Below are positions 21,433-32,854 of a stretch of DNA of 64,000 nucleotides, piece after piece. The DNA is from SAR116 cluster bacterium. Lineage in GTDB: Bacteria; Pseudomonadota; Alphaproteobacteria; Puniceispirillales; Puniceispirillaceae. Where the stretch lies: positions 62,001-126,000 of the forward strand of contig SHBD01000001.1 in NCBI GenBank assembly GCA_004212735.1, written 5' to 3'. The number at the start of each line of letters is the position of its first letter. The stretch's first letter is position 1. Both the position numbers and the translations under genes were made by a program. The notes under the pieces were generated by a model that saw only the letters and a program-made list of their open reading frames with translations, was not told the DNA's origin and did no database searches.

Positions 21433-21842
21433 CCGACTGCGATCAGATGACTTTGGAAGACATGTTGCGGTGTGCCGGGCTACGCCCCACTCGCCAGCGC
21501 GTTGCCATTGCCCGATTGCTCCTTGATGGACGCCATCGCCATGTGTCAGCTGAGAGTTTGAGTGCGGAAATCCGGGACTCCGGCGTACAGATGGCAGATG
21601 GTACCGTCTACAATACCCTGAACCAATTTACCGATGCCGGCTTGTTACGGCGGGTGACAGTGCATAATGAATACAGCCTGTTTGACACAAATGTGGATCA
21701 TCATCATCACTTCTATGATGCAGATGCTGATCGTCTAATCGATATCCCGGCAGACCATGTTGTCCTAAACAGTTTGCCCAAAGCACCTGACGGACATGAA
21801 ATTCAGTCTGTTGATGTAACCATTAACATCCGATTACGTTAA
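21429..21842 (+). CDS. irr: Iron response regulator Irr (Fur family)
   Basis: A 137-residue Fur-superfamily repressor. The winged-helix part has LRPTRQRVAIARLLLDG and TVYNTLNQFTDAGLLRRV. The metal/heme region VDHHHHFYDADADRLIDI carries the run of histidines typical of Irr rather than Fur. In alphaproteobacteria Irr controls iron and heme genes under iron limitation, and irr beside fabA is a known arrangement. It precedes katG, which fits links among heme, iron and peroxide, though no operator was identified. Confidence 0.88.
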   Translation: MTDCDQMTLEDMLRCAGLRPTRQRVAIARLLLDGRHRHVSAESLSAEIRDSGVQMADGTVYNTLNQFTDAGLLRRVTVHNEYSLFDTNVDHHHHFYDADADRLIDIPADHVVLNSLPKAPDGHEIQSVDVTINIRLR

Positions 21843-21955
21843 AAAATTCGACACTGTTCCTGGCATTGCCCTTGCTTGCGCGATGCCGAGCGGTTTTTTT
21901 AGTTTAAACTGATTCCAAACTGCTTGACGCGCGCCCCAAATTTGTGCTGTTTTGA

Positions 21956-24142
<2,187 letters not shown>

Positions 24143-24206
24143 GCTGTTCGTCAGTGGCTGTTCGCCAGTGATTGGTTGCCAGTGATTGATTAGTTGTGAC
24201 ACATGA

Positions 24207-24241
24207 AGGGCGTTCCGGCTTTATCGGAGCGCCCTTTCTTT
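24207..24241 (+). terminator. katG intrinsic terminator
   Basis: An 11-base-pair stem (24207-24217 with 24225-24235, one G-T pair) closes a seven-base loop and is followed by TTCTTTT. It lies 65 bases after the katG stop and just before the converging SH3-domain gene ends. Confidence 0.85.
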
Positions 24242-24279
24242 TATGATAAGTGGTGGTTGGGGGCTTTTCATGACGAGGG

Positions 24280-24825
24280 TCAATCAAGCACCTCGGTCGC
24301 AAGTACACCCCAGAGCGCGTCACGCTTCATCCATCCCCGCACATCGTCTTTTGCCACCTTACACATACTGGATGGGCAGGCTTGCAGTTCCAGCAGAGCA
24401 TCTCTCTCGGCAATGGCGATCACATTGCTGTTCTCACTCGCACTGTTATGTATTTTTGCTGATCCATCAGTGACCAGCGCCATACGGCGCAATGAGAGCA
24501 CTGAGCCGCGCATCCAGCCGGTTGTTCCCTCATGATCAACCACCTTGCGCCACACACCAAATTCCGCCTCGACCAATAAAGGCAGGCCGGTCTTGCTGTA
24601 ACTCCAGAGGACCGGATATTCACGGCCCGGTCCAGCGCGCATGTTAACCTCGTTGAATTTCAACGTCACATAACGCGGCACCGGCAGTCCGCTGCCCCTC
24701 ACTGTCAGCTTTGCTTCCTGCGCCAGAGATGGCCCGGCAGCCACCAAGAAACATCCCATGGCGATAAGACAGGCACCAAGTGCGAGTGACAAAAGAAGTA
24801 GGGAGAACTGAAAATGTTTTTTCAT
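24280..24825 (-). CDS. Exported SH3-domain protein
   Basis: A 181-residue protein. A basic start and hydrophobic helix with GPSLAQEA (to about residue 37) look like a signal peptide. Two bacterial SH3-like repeats follow, the first with VNMRAGPGREYPVLW (SH3b signature) and the second starting near DGSAKIHNSASENSNVIA. It probably acts in the periplasm, where SH3b domains often bind cell-wall peptides. Its partner is unknown. Similar genes beside a 2-hydroxyacid dehydrogenase occur in alphaproteobacteria. Confidence 0.82.
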   Translation of the reverse strand: MKKHFQFSLLLLSLALGACLIAMGCFLVAAGPSLAQEAKLTVRGSGLPVPRYVTLKFNEVNMRAGPGREYPVLWSYSKTGLPLLVEAEFGVWRKVVDHEGTTGWMRGSVLSLRRMALVTDGSAKIHNSASENSNVIAIAERDALLELQACPSSMCKVAKDDVRGWMKRDALWGVLATEVLD

Positions 24826-24982
24826 GATAAGCCGGTTCTGGTAGTCTTTTCGGTAAAATTATTGCAGATTCAAATCGTAGTGTGACCAGAGGTCAACATG
24901 ACCGGTCTGAGTGTAGACAAGGTAGTATTTTTTTTCTACGGACGCCAGTGACGTTCGTTCCAATCTGACGAGAGACACGGAT

Positions 24983-25969
24983 ATGAGTCAAAAGAAGCCA
25001 TATGTGATTCTGACCCGTACGCTGCCCGATTCTATCGAAACGCGCATGCGCGAGTTGTTTGATGCCAGGCTGAACGAGATAGATGAGGCCCTTTCGCAAG
25101 AGGCGCTTATCGAGGCCGTGAAGTTGGCAGATGTGCTTGTGCCAACCGTCACCGATCGGATTGATGCGGAGCTGATTTCCAAAGCAGGTGATCAGTTAAA
25201 GCTGATTGCGTCCTTTGGCACAGGGGTTGACCATATCGACCTTGCTGCAGCCCGCCAGCGGGGAATTACCGTCACCAATACCCCGGGGGTTCTGACCGAA
25301 GACACAGCTGATGTCGCAATGGCGTTGATGCTTGCTGTGCCAAGGCGGATTGCAGAGGGCGACAAGCGCGCTCGATCCGGCAGCTGGCAGGGATGGTCAC
25401 CGACAGGGATGCTCGGGCATCGGATCAATGGCAAGCGCCTCGGAATCATCGGCATGGGCAGGATAGGTGAGGCGATTGCCCGCCGGGCCCGTGGGTTTGG
25501 TCTCTCCATTCATTATCACAACCGCAAGGCAGTGCACCCGGAAACAGAGGCCGAACTTGAGGCAACCTATTGGGAATCGCTTGACCAAATGCTTTCGCGT
25601 GTTGATATTGTCTGTGTCAACTGCCCCCACACACCGGCAACACACCAACTCTTGTCCCGCGAGCGTTTGGCACTGATGCGACCATCGGCCTATCTGGTCA
25701 ACACCTCGCGCGGCGAGGTTGTTGATGAGGAAGCATTGGCGGACCTTCTGGCAGAAAAGCAAATCGCTGGTGCGGGCCTTGATGTCTACTCGGATGAGCC
25801 CAACATTCCGCAGGGCTTGATTGATCTGCCCAATGTTGTTTTATTGCCGCACATCGGTTCTGCCACAATCGAAGGCCGACTGGAGATGGGTGACAAGGTT
25901 ATTATCAATATCCAGACATTCTGGGATGGCCACACCCCACCTGATCGTGTCATAGAGGCGATGCTCTAG
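24983..25969 (+). CDS. D-2-hydroxyacid dehydrogenase (glyoxylate/hydroxypyruvate reductase type)
   Basis: A 328-residue NAD(P)-dependent dehydrogenase. The dinucleotide motif is GIIGMGRIGEAIARR. Catalytic Arg, Glu and His lie in VNTSRGEVV, DVYSDEPN and LPHIGSAT. The whole length matches the D-isomer-specific family, nearest in look to glyoxylate reductase GyaR. Substrate cannot be read from sequence alone. ATG 24983 follows a GAGAGACACGG stretch. Confidence 0.88.
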   Translation: MSQKKPYVILTRTLPDSIETRMRELFDARLNEIDEALSQEALIEAVKLADVLVPTVTDRIDAELISKAGDQLKLIASFGTGVDHIDLAAARQRGITVTNTPGVLTEDTADVAMALMLAVPRRIAEGDKRARSGSWQGWSPTGMLGHRINGKRLGIIGMGRIGEAIARRARGFGLSIHYHNRKAVHPETEAELEATYWESLDQMLSRVDIVCVNCPHTPATHQLLSRERLALMRPSAYLVNTSRGEVVDEEALADLLAEKQIAGAGLDVYSDEPNIPQGLIDLPNVVLLPHIGSATIEGRLEMGDKVIINIQTFWDGHTPPDRVIEAML

Positions 25970-25985
25970 CTTGTCTCCACGCTGA

Positions 25986-26753
25986 TCATTTTGCGCTGCA
26001 GCACAGGCATTTGGGTTGCTTTTTTGTGGCTATTTCCATGATGCTACCATTATAGCCGTCAAACAGCATGAGCCGACCTATCAACACGCTGCCGATCCCG
26101 GTGATGAGCTTCACCACCTCAAGGGCCTGCATTGAACCGATGACACCTGTTACGGGCCCTAGTATGCCAGCTTCTGAACACCCGGGCGCCTGACTGGAAT
26201 CAGGCATTGCCGGAAACACGCAGCGAAAACAGGGGCTGTCTTCAAAGCCGACGACACCACTCTGGAAAACGGCAACTTGGCCTTCGGTGCGCACGGCGCC
26301 ACCAAAGACCAGAGGGGTCTTTTCCCAGTGCGCGGTGTCACCAAGCAGGTAGCGTGTTTCCACATTGTCCGAGCAGTCCACGATGATATCATGGGCGGCA
26401 ACAAGTTTGCGGATATTGCCGATGGTGGCCCTGTCAGGAAGCGTTGAGACAGTGATATCCGGGTTCAGCTTTGTGGCTGCCGCGGCTGCCTGCTTGACCT
26501 TCTGGCTGCTGATATCCTCTGTTTGATAGATGATCTGGCGATTCAGGTCACTGCGCGAGACTATGTCATCATCGATGATGGTGATGCTGCCGATACCTGC
26601 TGAGGCCAGATACAGCAAGACCGGCGCACCAAGGCCGCCGACTCCGACAATAAGCACCCTCGCCGCCAGAAGCGCCTCCTGGCCGGCCTCACCCATATCC
26701 GGCATGATTACCTGCCGGGCATAACGTTCTAAATCCGCGTCACTCAACATCAC
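25986..26753 (-). CDS. moeB: MoeB/ThiF-family adenylyltransferase
   Basis: A 255-residue E1-like enzyme that adenylates the C-terminal glycine of MoaD or ThiS. The nucleotide loop is GVGGLGAPVLLYLASAGIG and the Arg-finger segment is DLNRQIIYQTEDI. Zinc-binding Cys pairs are CFRC and the C-terminal CLCC. MoeB and ThiF cannot be told apart from this alone. There is no C-terminal rhodanese domain. The next gene upstream, dut, ends immediately before its ATG, so the two are in one unit. Confidence 0.88.
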   Translation of the reverse strand: MMLSDADLERYARQVIMPDMGEAGQEALLAARVLIVGVGGLGAPVLLYLASAGIGSITIIDDDIVSRSDLNRQIIYQTEDISSQKVKQAAAAATKLNPDITVSTLPDRATIGNIRKLVAAHDIIVDCSDNVETRYLLGDTAHWEKTPLVFGGAVRTEGQVAVFQSGVVGFEDSPCFRCVFPAMPDSSQAPGCSEAGILGPVTGVIGSMQALEVVKLITGIGSVLIGRLMLFDGYNGSIMEIATKKQPKCLCCSAK

Positions 26754-27224
26754 TCAGACACCTGTTGATCCAAACCCATCAGCTCCCCTTGTCGTAACAT
26801 CAAGGTCGCCAACTTCCACCGGATGACACTGCGTCACCGTGGCAATCACCATCTGGGCAATGCGCATGCCACGGGTGATGATAAAATTCTCGCTGCCAAG
26901 GTTGATCATAATCGCTGCAATTTCGCCGCGATAGTCACTATCGATCGTGCCGGGGGCATTGGCGATAGTGATACCATGTTTTAGTGCCAGCCCGGAGCGC
27001 GGCCTGATCTGCGCCTCAAACCCCGGCGGTATGGCCATTGCAAAACCGCAGGGAACCGCCCGGCGCTCACCGGGCCCAAGGGTAAGGTTGGCGGTGATCG
27101 CCGCGCAGATATCCATGCCCGCTGCGCCGCCGGTGGCATAGGAGGGCAGATCGATATCAACGCCATGCGGCAATCGTTTCATTGCAATGGAAATCAGATT
27201 TGATGGTGTTTCAGGATTTGGCAT
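26754..27224 (-). CDS. dut: Deoxyuridine 5-prime-triphosphate nucleotidohydrolase
   Basis: A 156-residue trimeric dUTPase, hydrolysing dUTP to dUMP. Motifs are visible: GAAGMDICA (I), [12 protein letters not shown] (II), [11 protein letters not shown] (III), RIAQMVI (IV) and the flexible C-terminal [11 protein letters not shown] (V). The ATG at 27224 has a well-spaced GGAG site and overlaps the end of coaBC by 14 bases. The dut-coaBC pair is widespread. Confidence 0.96.
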   Translation of the reverse strand: MPNPETPSNLISIAMKRLPHGVDIDLPSYATGGAAGMDICAAITANLTLGPGERRAVPCGFAMAIPPGFEAQIRPRSGLALKHGITIANAPGTIDSDYRGEIAAIMINLGSENFIITRGMRIAQMVIATVTQCHPVEVGDLDVTTRGADGFGSTGV

Positions 27225-28698
27225 GCGCGGCTCCAATGGTGTCGATGATCCGCTGGACAAGCCTGTCTGCAAGCTCGGTTTTCGGCATCATTGGCCACTC
27301 TTCCTGTCCATCGCCTGTCATCAGCGACACTTTATTCTGCATACTGCCAAAAACTGTCTCGCCTGTTTCATCTGGCAAAACCTGATTGGCAACGATCCAG
27401 TCACACCCCTTGCGCCGCAGCTTTTCGCTGGCATTTGCCTGCAGATCATTCGTCTCGGCGGCGAATCCAATGACCAGCTCGGGTCGCTGTGGATGGGATG
27501 ACAGCTGCGCCAGAATGTCTGGGTTTTCGGTCAGCGAAAGGGATGGTGCTATGGTGGTGCCTGGGCGTTTTTTGATTTTGCCACTGACCTGATCCCGCGC
27601 CCGCCAATCGGCAACGGCGGCTGTGCAGACGGCAATATCAGCAGGAAGCGCCGCCTGGCAGGCGGCAAGCATCTGTTCGGCTGTTTCGACATGGACTGTC
27701 TCTACCCCCGGTGGGTCGGGGATGTTTACGGGTCCACTGACCAGCGTTACGTCAGCCCCGCGTTTGGCCAGCGCTGTGGCAATGGCATGTCCCTGACGCC
27801 CCGAGGAATGATTTGAGATGAATCGGACGGCATCAAGTGGTTCAACAGTGGGGCCAGAAGTGACCAAAGCATGCCTTCCTACAAAATCACCGGTGCTGTC
27901 CGCCCGCGCAAGCCTCGCCAATGTTGCGGTGACGATGGCCTCAGGCTCGCTCATCCGGCCCTCACCCTCCTCGCCGCAGGCGGTATCACCTGCCACGGGG
28001 CCAATCATCTCAACGCCCCGATTGCGAAGTGTTGTCAGATTGGCCTGTGTAGCTGCATGAGCCCACATCGCCGGATTCATCGCTGGTACCATGATAACAG
28101 GTGCTGTGGTGGCCAATAACAGAGTGGTGGCCAGATCATCTGCCAGCCCTTGCGCCGTGCGCGCCATCAGATTTGCCGTTGCTGGCACAACTAGAACCAG
28201 ATCGGTCTCCCGCGCCAGCCGAATATGCCCCATTTCCGCTTCATCAGTCAGCGAGAAAAGATCCGTGTAGGTCTTTTGCGCGGTTAGCGCCGAGAGGCTG
28301 AGGGGGGTAATGAATTGTTGTGCCGCCTTTGTCATCACACCGGTCACCGTGATGCCGTGATCCTGCAACCTCCGGCTCACCTCCAGGGCCTTGTAAGCGG
28401 CGATTCCACCGCCAATAATCAGCAATAATGAGGCGCCCCGCATCCTGCGTAACTGCACCTGTCTGGATTTGACCGCCGGCAGGGCGGTGATGCGCAGGCT
28501 CTGGGGATCAATCTGGTAGCCGCGTTCCTGTAACGCCTGACAGATTAGTGGCCGCGCCCTGTTCGGCAACGCACCCCTCGCCAGATAATTGCTAATCGCG
28601 CTTGGCCCAACGCCCAGTAGCGTTTGCAGCGACACACGCCCACCAAGGGCTGTAATCAGCGCTGCAACATCAGTCTGTGACACGAGACGCCCCTTCAC
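27211..28698 (-). CDS. coaBC: CoaBC with N-terminal helix-turn-helix extension
   Basis: A 495-residue protein. Residues about 86-495 are a normal CoaBC: the CoaC flavin decarboxylase ([16 protein letters not shown], then [13 protein letters not shown]) and the CoaB ligase (about 280 on, [24 protein letters not shown]). Together they turn phosphopantothenate plus cysteine into 4-phosphopantetheine. Residues 1-85 are extra and read like a Cro/YdaS-type helix-turn-helix ([20 protein letters not shown], then YLARGALPN). The canonical start would be the inner ATG at 28443, but it has no well-spaced ribosome-binding site and the frame stays open, so a real fusion is plausible. Confidence 0.9.
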   Translation of the reverse strand: MKGRLVSQTDVAALITALGGRVSLQTLLGVGPSAISNYLARGALPNRARPLICQALQERGYQIDPQSLRITALPAVKSRQVQLRRMRGASLLLIIGGGIAAYKALEVSRRLQDHGITVTGVMTKAAQQFITPLSLSALTAQKTYTDLFSLTDEAEMGHIRLARETDLVLVVPATANLMARTAQGLADDLATTLLLATTAPVIMVPAMNPAMWAHAATQANLTTLRNRGVEMIGPVAGDTACGEEGEGRMSEPEAIVTATLARLARADSTGDFVGRHALVTSGPTVEPLDAVRFISNHSSGRQGHAIATALAKRGADVTLVSGPVNIPDPPGVETVHVETAEQMLAACQAALPADIAVCTAAVADWRARDQVSGKIKKRPGTTIAPSLSLTENPDILAQLSSHPQRPELVIGFAAETNDLQANASEKLRRKGCDWIVANQVLPDETGETVFGSMQNKVSLMTGDGQEEWPMMPKTELADRLVQRIIDTIGAAHAKS

Positions 28699-28718
28699 AA
28701 TATTTCAAAAAAATGAAT

Positions 28719-30230
28719 TTATGTGAAAAAACTGACAATTGCAATGATGAGAGCCAGCGTAGACAGCAAAATAGGCAGGTTTTTATTTGAATTCTGGTGG
28801 GTTTGGTGCGGGCGTTCTTCAAGTTCTTTCAGGATACGTGGCAGACGTGACGCAACCAGCATGGCGTCCTCCAGAAAGGTCTCGGCCCGTTTTGTCAGGC
28901 CTGCTTGATCGCCCATCCATTGCATCGCCAGTGGCCGCGACAATGACCACATGTCGGCATGAGGGTTGAGTTGACGGGCGACACCCTCGGCCATCATCAT
29001 TGTTTTCTGTAACAAATTAAACTGGGGCTGAACCTCGATCTCGAACCGTGTCGAAAGCTGGAAAATCTGGCCAAGCACCGTTCCCAGCGACACATCACCG
29101 ATGGTTTTGCCCATCACCGGGTCGGCAACAGCGCGCACCGATTGGGCAAACCGGTGTAGCGAGACATCTTCACCGAGCATGCCAGCATTCATATGCAACT
29201 TTGCCACCATATCATAATCGCGGTCCAGCATGGCCATCAGCAAGCGTGCCAGAAATAGCCTGTCGGTGAAATCAAGGTGGCCCATAATGCCAAAATCGAT
29301 CGGCACAAGTTGCCCGTCAGGGGCAATGAAGATATTGCCCGGATGCATGTCGGCATGAAAAAAACCGTCACGGAACACCTGATTGAAAAAGCTGTTTGCC
29401 GCCGCCTCAGTCAGGTGGTGGATATCATGACCGGCTGCCTTTAGGGCTGGCACATCATCGATTCGAATCCCGTCAATCCATTCGATGATCAGCATCCGCG
29501 AGGTGCTTCGGTCCAAATCGACCCAAGGGACATGAATGCCCTCATCATCGCGTAAGTTATCGGCCAATCGGCCAGCGGCGGCGGCCTCCATCCGCAGATC
29601 AAGCTCGATGTCGGATATCTCGACAAATTGTTCTACGGCTGTCACCAGCTTCAGACGGCGCAGACCCGGGGCCACCCACTCCATGATATTGGCAAGCGCA
29701 AAAAACAGAAGTGTGTCTGCGCGCATCCGCCGTTCAATGTTTGGACGCAGCAGCTTGACCGCCACCTCTCTGCCATCGCATAGCCTAGCCCTGTGCACCT
29801 GCGCAATCGAAGCAGCCGCAACTGGCTCGCTGGCAAATTCGTCGAAGGTCTCAGCCATTGGCGCATCGGTCTCGCTCTCGACAAGCCGATGGGCGACGGA
29901 GGAATGAAAGGCTGGCAGACGATCCTGCAATTGGCTCAGTGACAGGCTCATCTCTGGGCCGATGAGATCAGCGCGTGTTGACAGTGCCTGACCAAATTTC
30001 ACAAAACCCGGTCCAAGTCGGAGCAACGCATCGGCGAGCGCACTGCCCGCATCTTTTGTTGCGGTGCGGGATCGCACCAGCTTGTCGAGGAACAGACAGC
30101 AACGCTGCATCCAGTTCGGAAGCAGGGTGATTCTCCCAACATGTCCCAGCACACCAGCTCTGCCGAGATGCCAGGCTATTGCCGGCAATCTGAAAAGAGC
30201 TAAAACAGTATGCCAGAGCGATGGCCGCAT
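28719..30230 (-). CDS. ubiB: UbiB-family atypical kinase/ATPase (ubiquinone biosynthesis)
   Basis: A 503-residue ABC1/ADCK-family protein needed for ubiquinone synthesis. It shows the family KxGQ motif (FVKFGQALSTRADL), the Ala-rich loop VAAASIAQVHRA, VAVKLLRPN, HADMHPGNIF and the PIDFGIMGHL metal-binding motif. The C-terminal helix LPILLSTLALIIAIVSFF anchors it to the membrane. The start at 30230 overlaps the ubiE stop as TGATG; an earlier in-frame ATG at 30245 would lie inside ubiE. Confidence 0.95.
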   Translation of the reverse strand: MRPSLWHTVLALFRLPAIAWHLGRAGVLGHVGRITLLPNWMQRCCLFLDKLVRSRTATKDAGSALADALLRLGPGFVKFGQALSTRADLIGPEMSLSLSQLQDRLPAFHSSVAHRLVESETDAPMAETFDEFASEPVAAASIAQVHRARLCDGREVAVKLLRPNIERRMRADTLLFFALANIMEWVAPGLRRLKLVTAVEQFVEISDIELDLRMEAAAAGRLADNLRDDEGIHVPWVDLDRSTSRMLIIEWIDGIRIDDVPALKAAGHDIHHLTEAAANSFFNQVFRDGFFHADMHPGNIFIAPDGQLVPIDFGIMGHLDFTDRLFLARLLMAMLDRDYDMVAKLHMNAGMLGEDVSLHRFAQSVRAVADPVMGKTIGDVSLGTVLGQIFQLSTRFEIEVQPQFNLLQKTMMMAEGVARQLNPHADMWSLSRPLAMQWMGDQAGLTKRAETFLEDAMLVASRLPRILKELEERPHQTHQNSNKNLPILLSTLALIIAIVSFFT

Positions 30231-31003
30231 CAGTCCAGCTTCCAACCAGAATGGATGCAGGCAACGCCCGCAGAAAGGCTGCGCACTCTAATCTGGGCAA
30301 AGCCGGCGCTGGCGAACATATCGGCCAGAACTTCCGGCGTGGGGAAAGTGCGGATTGACTCGGCGAGATAGCGATAGCTGTCCGCATCACCGGCGACAAG
30401 CCGCCCCATCAGTGGCAGAGCATTGAAGGACCAGGCGTCATAGACGCGCTGCAACGTGCTGCTCTTGACCTGTGAGAATTCGAGGCACAGGAAACGGCCG
30501 CCCGGCTTCAGGACACGATGTGCCTCGGCGATTGCGGCCTCCCGGTCGGTGACATTTCTAAGGCCAAAGGCGATTGTGACAAAATCTGCGACTCCATTAT
30601 CGAAAGGCAGGCTTTCAGCATTGCCAACGCACCAGCTCAACCTGTCATGATATTTGATGATGTCGCGCCGCCGCCGTCCGGCGTTCAGCATGGCGTGATT
30701 GATATCGCTGATTGCCGCGCTGCCACCACCAGCGCGCAGAAAGCGTAGGCTGATGTCGCCTGTTCCCCCGGCAAGATCAACCAGATGCTGATGCGGCTGT
30801 GGGGCCATCCAGTCGATCAGGGCAGATTTCCAAAGCCGGTGGATGCCGCCACTCATCAGATCATTCATCACATCATAACGGTCGGCGACCGAGTCAAAGA
30901 CGCCGCGGACAAGCCCTTGTTTGTCCTCACGGTTAACAGTGCGGAATCCGAAATCAATGGTCGATGTCTCGCCTGATTTGTCCTGCCGGAATGCGTCGTT
31001 CAT
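30230..31003 (-). CDS. ubiE: Ubiquinone/menaquinone C-methyltransferase UbiE
   Basis: A 257-residue class I SAM methyltransferase catalysing a C-methylation of the quinone ring. The SAM loop is [16 protein letters not shown]. Family motifs [20 protein letters not shown]-like (here [19 protein letters not shown]) and [16 protein letters not shown] are present. It is first of the ubiE-ubiB-coaBC-dut-moeB minus-strand run and diverges from mutM across 131 bases. Confidence 0.96.
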   Translation of the reverse strand: [257 protein letters not shown]

Positions 31004-31134
31004 CTTTGCTGTCCTATGTTAATGCCACCTTGCGGGCATTTACCGTTTTCTCTGCCTATATAGTATCAAAGGTGGAAAAGTGTGAATCTTCTTTCTCACC
31101 TAGAAATTCTGAAATCTGATGATGAGGCGCCCAT

Positions 31135-31965
31135 ATGCCTGAGTTACCCGAGGTAGAGACTGTCCGACTGGCGCTGCTGCCGGCACTTGAAAACCATCGC
31201 ATCATAACGGCCCATGTTGGCCGACCAGACCTGCGCTGGCCGCTGCCCGAAAAGCTCGCTGACAGGCTTACAGGGCGAATTTTTGGCGCACCGCAACGGC
31301 GTGGCAAGTTTTTGCTGGTGCCGCTGGATGGGCGGGAAACATTGCTCTTGCATCTTGGCATGTCAGGGTCAATTCGACTCCATGACAGCCCGCCCAAATT
31401 GGGCGCGCATGACCATTTTATGCTGGCGATGGCGCCAGTGGACGGTGAGGTGGCGACAAATTTTATGGTATTCAATGATCCGCGCCGCTTTGGCTGGATT
31501 GATCTGTTTAGTGACGAAATTCATCCCATGCTGGCGCAGATGGGGCCGGAACCGCTTGGCAATATGTTTTCCGAGGCCTATCTGGCTGCCGCATTTGCGA
31601 ATCGGTCAGGTCCGGTGAAGACGGCGCTGCTCAATCAACAGCTTGTTGCAGGAATTGGCAATATTTATGCGTGTGAGGCGCTGTTCTATGCTGGCATATC
31701 TCCCCGCCGCAAAGCAGGTTCGATCAAGGCGCGGCGGGCGCAACGTCTGACTGCGGCAATCCGCGATGTGTTGCAACGGGCGATTGCCGAAGGGGGAACT
31801 AGCTTGCGTGACCACGTCCAACCGGGCGGTGAAATTGGCTATTTTGTGCAACAGTTGGCTGTTTATGGCCGTGAGGGTCAGGCCTGCCAGCGGTGTGACA
31901 GCCGCATCAGGGCGATCGTGCAATCAGGCCGCAGCACCTTTTACTGTCCCACCTGCCAGCGGTGA
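31135..31965 (+). CDS. mutM: Formamidopyrimidine-DNA glycosylase MutM
   Basis: A 276-residue base-excision repair enzyme removing 8-oxoguanine and formamidopyrimidines, with AP lyase activity. The N-terminus [11 protein letters not shown] supplies catalytic Pro1 and Glu2. The conserved Lys region is RRGKFLLV, and the helix-two-turn-helix contains [12 protein letters not shown]. The C-terminal zinc finger has four cysteines (CQRC and CPTC). Divergence from ubiE is the usual alphaproteobacterial order. Confidence 0.97.
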   Translation: MPELPEVETVRLALLPALENHRIITAHVGRPDLRWPLPEKLADRLTGRIFGAPQRRGKFLLVPLDGRETLLLHLGMSGSIRLHDSPPKLGAHDHFMLAMAPVDGEVATNFMVFNDPRRFGWIDLFSDEIHPMLAQMGPEPLGNMFSEAYLAAAFANRSGPVKTALLNQQLVAGIGNIYACEALFYAGISPRRKAGSIKARRAQRLTAAIRDVLQRAIAEGGTSLRDHVQPGGEIGYFVQQLAVYGREGQACQRCDSRIRAIVQSGRSTFYCPTCQR

Positions 31966-32089
31966 GCCATCAGTTAGGGTTTGGGCTAGAAGTGGTGAGC
32001 AACCGAGATCGCTCGGCTCTGGTCTTTGCCTGATTTTGAGGTATGGCGATACTTGGTGTTGTGCGGCCAGGAAATTTGGTTGAAATGGC

Positions 32090-32118
32090 TTGACGTGGCT
32101 GGCTTTTCGTCCTAAAAG
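32090..32118 (+). promoter_or_regulatory. Candidate rpsT promoter
   Basis: TTGACG at 32090-32095 and TAAAAG at 32113-32118 are separated by 17 bases, 39 bases before the rpsT ATG. A good match for a ribosomal-protein promoter. Confidence 0.6.
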
Positions 32119-32157
32119 CCGCATCTTGCTTGAATTTTACAGGAATTCGGACGCCCC

Positions 32158-32424
32158 ATGGCCAACCACAAGTCTGCCAAAAAGCGCATTCGTCGCAACG
32201 CCAACAGAGCCGTTATCAACGGTGCCCGCATGAGCCGTATTCGTACGTTCGTGAAGAAGGTCGAGACCGCCATCGCGTCGGGCGACGCAGCGGCGGCCCG
32301 CGAGGCGCTTCGCACAGCACAACCTGAGCTTCAGCGCGGTGTGACGCGCGGAGTTCTGCACCGCAATACGGCATCTCGCAAAATTTCGCGTTTGGCTGCG
32401 CGGGTGAAGGCGCTCGCCGCCTAG
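32158..32424 (+). CDS. rpsT: 30S ribosomal protein S20
   Basis: An 88-residue basic protein ([19 protein letters not shown] at the start), the usual length and N-terminus of S20, which binds 16S rRNA early in assembly. It lies between mutM and dnaA, and upstream of dnaA is a common place for rpsT in alphaproteobacteria. It has its own candidate promoter and terminator, so it is probably monocistronic. Confidence 0.97.
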   Translation: MANHKSAKKRIRRNANRAVINGARMSRIRTFVKKVETAIASGDAAAAREALRTAQPELQRGVTRGVLHRNTASRKISRLAARVKALAA

Positions 32425-32494
32425 CGTCCATTGTGGATAGGGCATCGTCTGACGGTGCTCCTGATGGCATGAGATGACATGACAGTTGTTCAGA

Positions 32495-32524
32495 GGCTTT
32501 GATCATACAGATCAGGGCCTTTTT
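32495..32524 (+). terminator. rpsT intrinsic terminator
   Basis: The ten-base arms GGCTTTGATC (from 32495) and GATCAGGGCC (to 32519) pair with G-T wobbles, loop of five bases, followed by TTTTTCTTT. Confidence 0.75.
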
Positions 32525-32756
32525 CTTTGCCAAGGGCTCACCCGGTCGGGTAGTGGCGCAAACTCATGTCGCCGCAGCCCGTTCGAAAGAGGCGCACTTG
32601 CATCCAGCTTTTCAAGCGCTTTGTAACAAGCTGCCGATTCGGCTGTTGAAAAATAGTGATTTGTTCTACTGGAGACGGTTTTCGTGACAAAATTGTGTCA
32701 ACAAAAATAACTGCATTTCAGCCCACTTTATTTTCCGATTCTGCTGGTTCTGCATC

Positions 32757-32786
32757 TTGCGTGGCGTCCCCCAGAGTCGGTATTGT
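32757..32786 (+). promoter_or_regulatory. Possible dnaA promoter
   Basis: TTGCGT at 32757-32762 and TATTGT at 32781-32786 with an 18-base spacer, 68 bases before the dnaA start. One GANTC site (32774-32778) falls inside the spacer. Weak match. Confidence 0.3.
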
Positions 32787-32854
32787 CTATTCATAGATAC
32801 TGATCGCCCGATCACGTACCGAAAAACAAATCATAACAGAATCCGGGGGGATCA

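Larger units (their letters stand above)
32425..32854 (+). other. rpsT-dnaA intergenic region
   Basis: 430 bases. It holds the rpsT terminator (32495-32524), an inverted repeat TGACA/TGTCA at 32685-32700, and four GANTC sites (32636, 32737, 32774, 32839) ahead of dnaA. One DnaA-box-like nonamer TGTGGATAG at 32432-32440 has one mismatch to the reverse of TTATCCACA. I saw no cluster of DnaA boxes, so I do not call an origin. No gene is supported. Confidence 0.5.

Noticed and set aside
32425-32854. Replication origin near dnaA
   Set aside because: Only one imperfect DnaA box (32432-32440) was found; alphaproteobacterial origins are often elsewhere, so the evidence is too thin.
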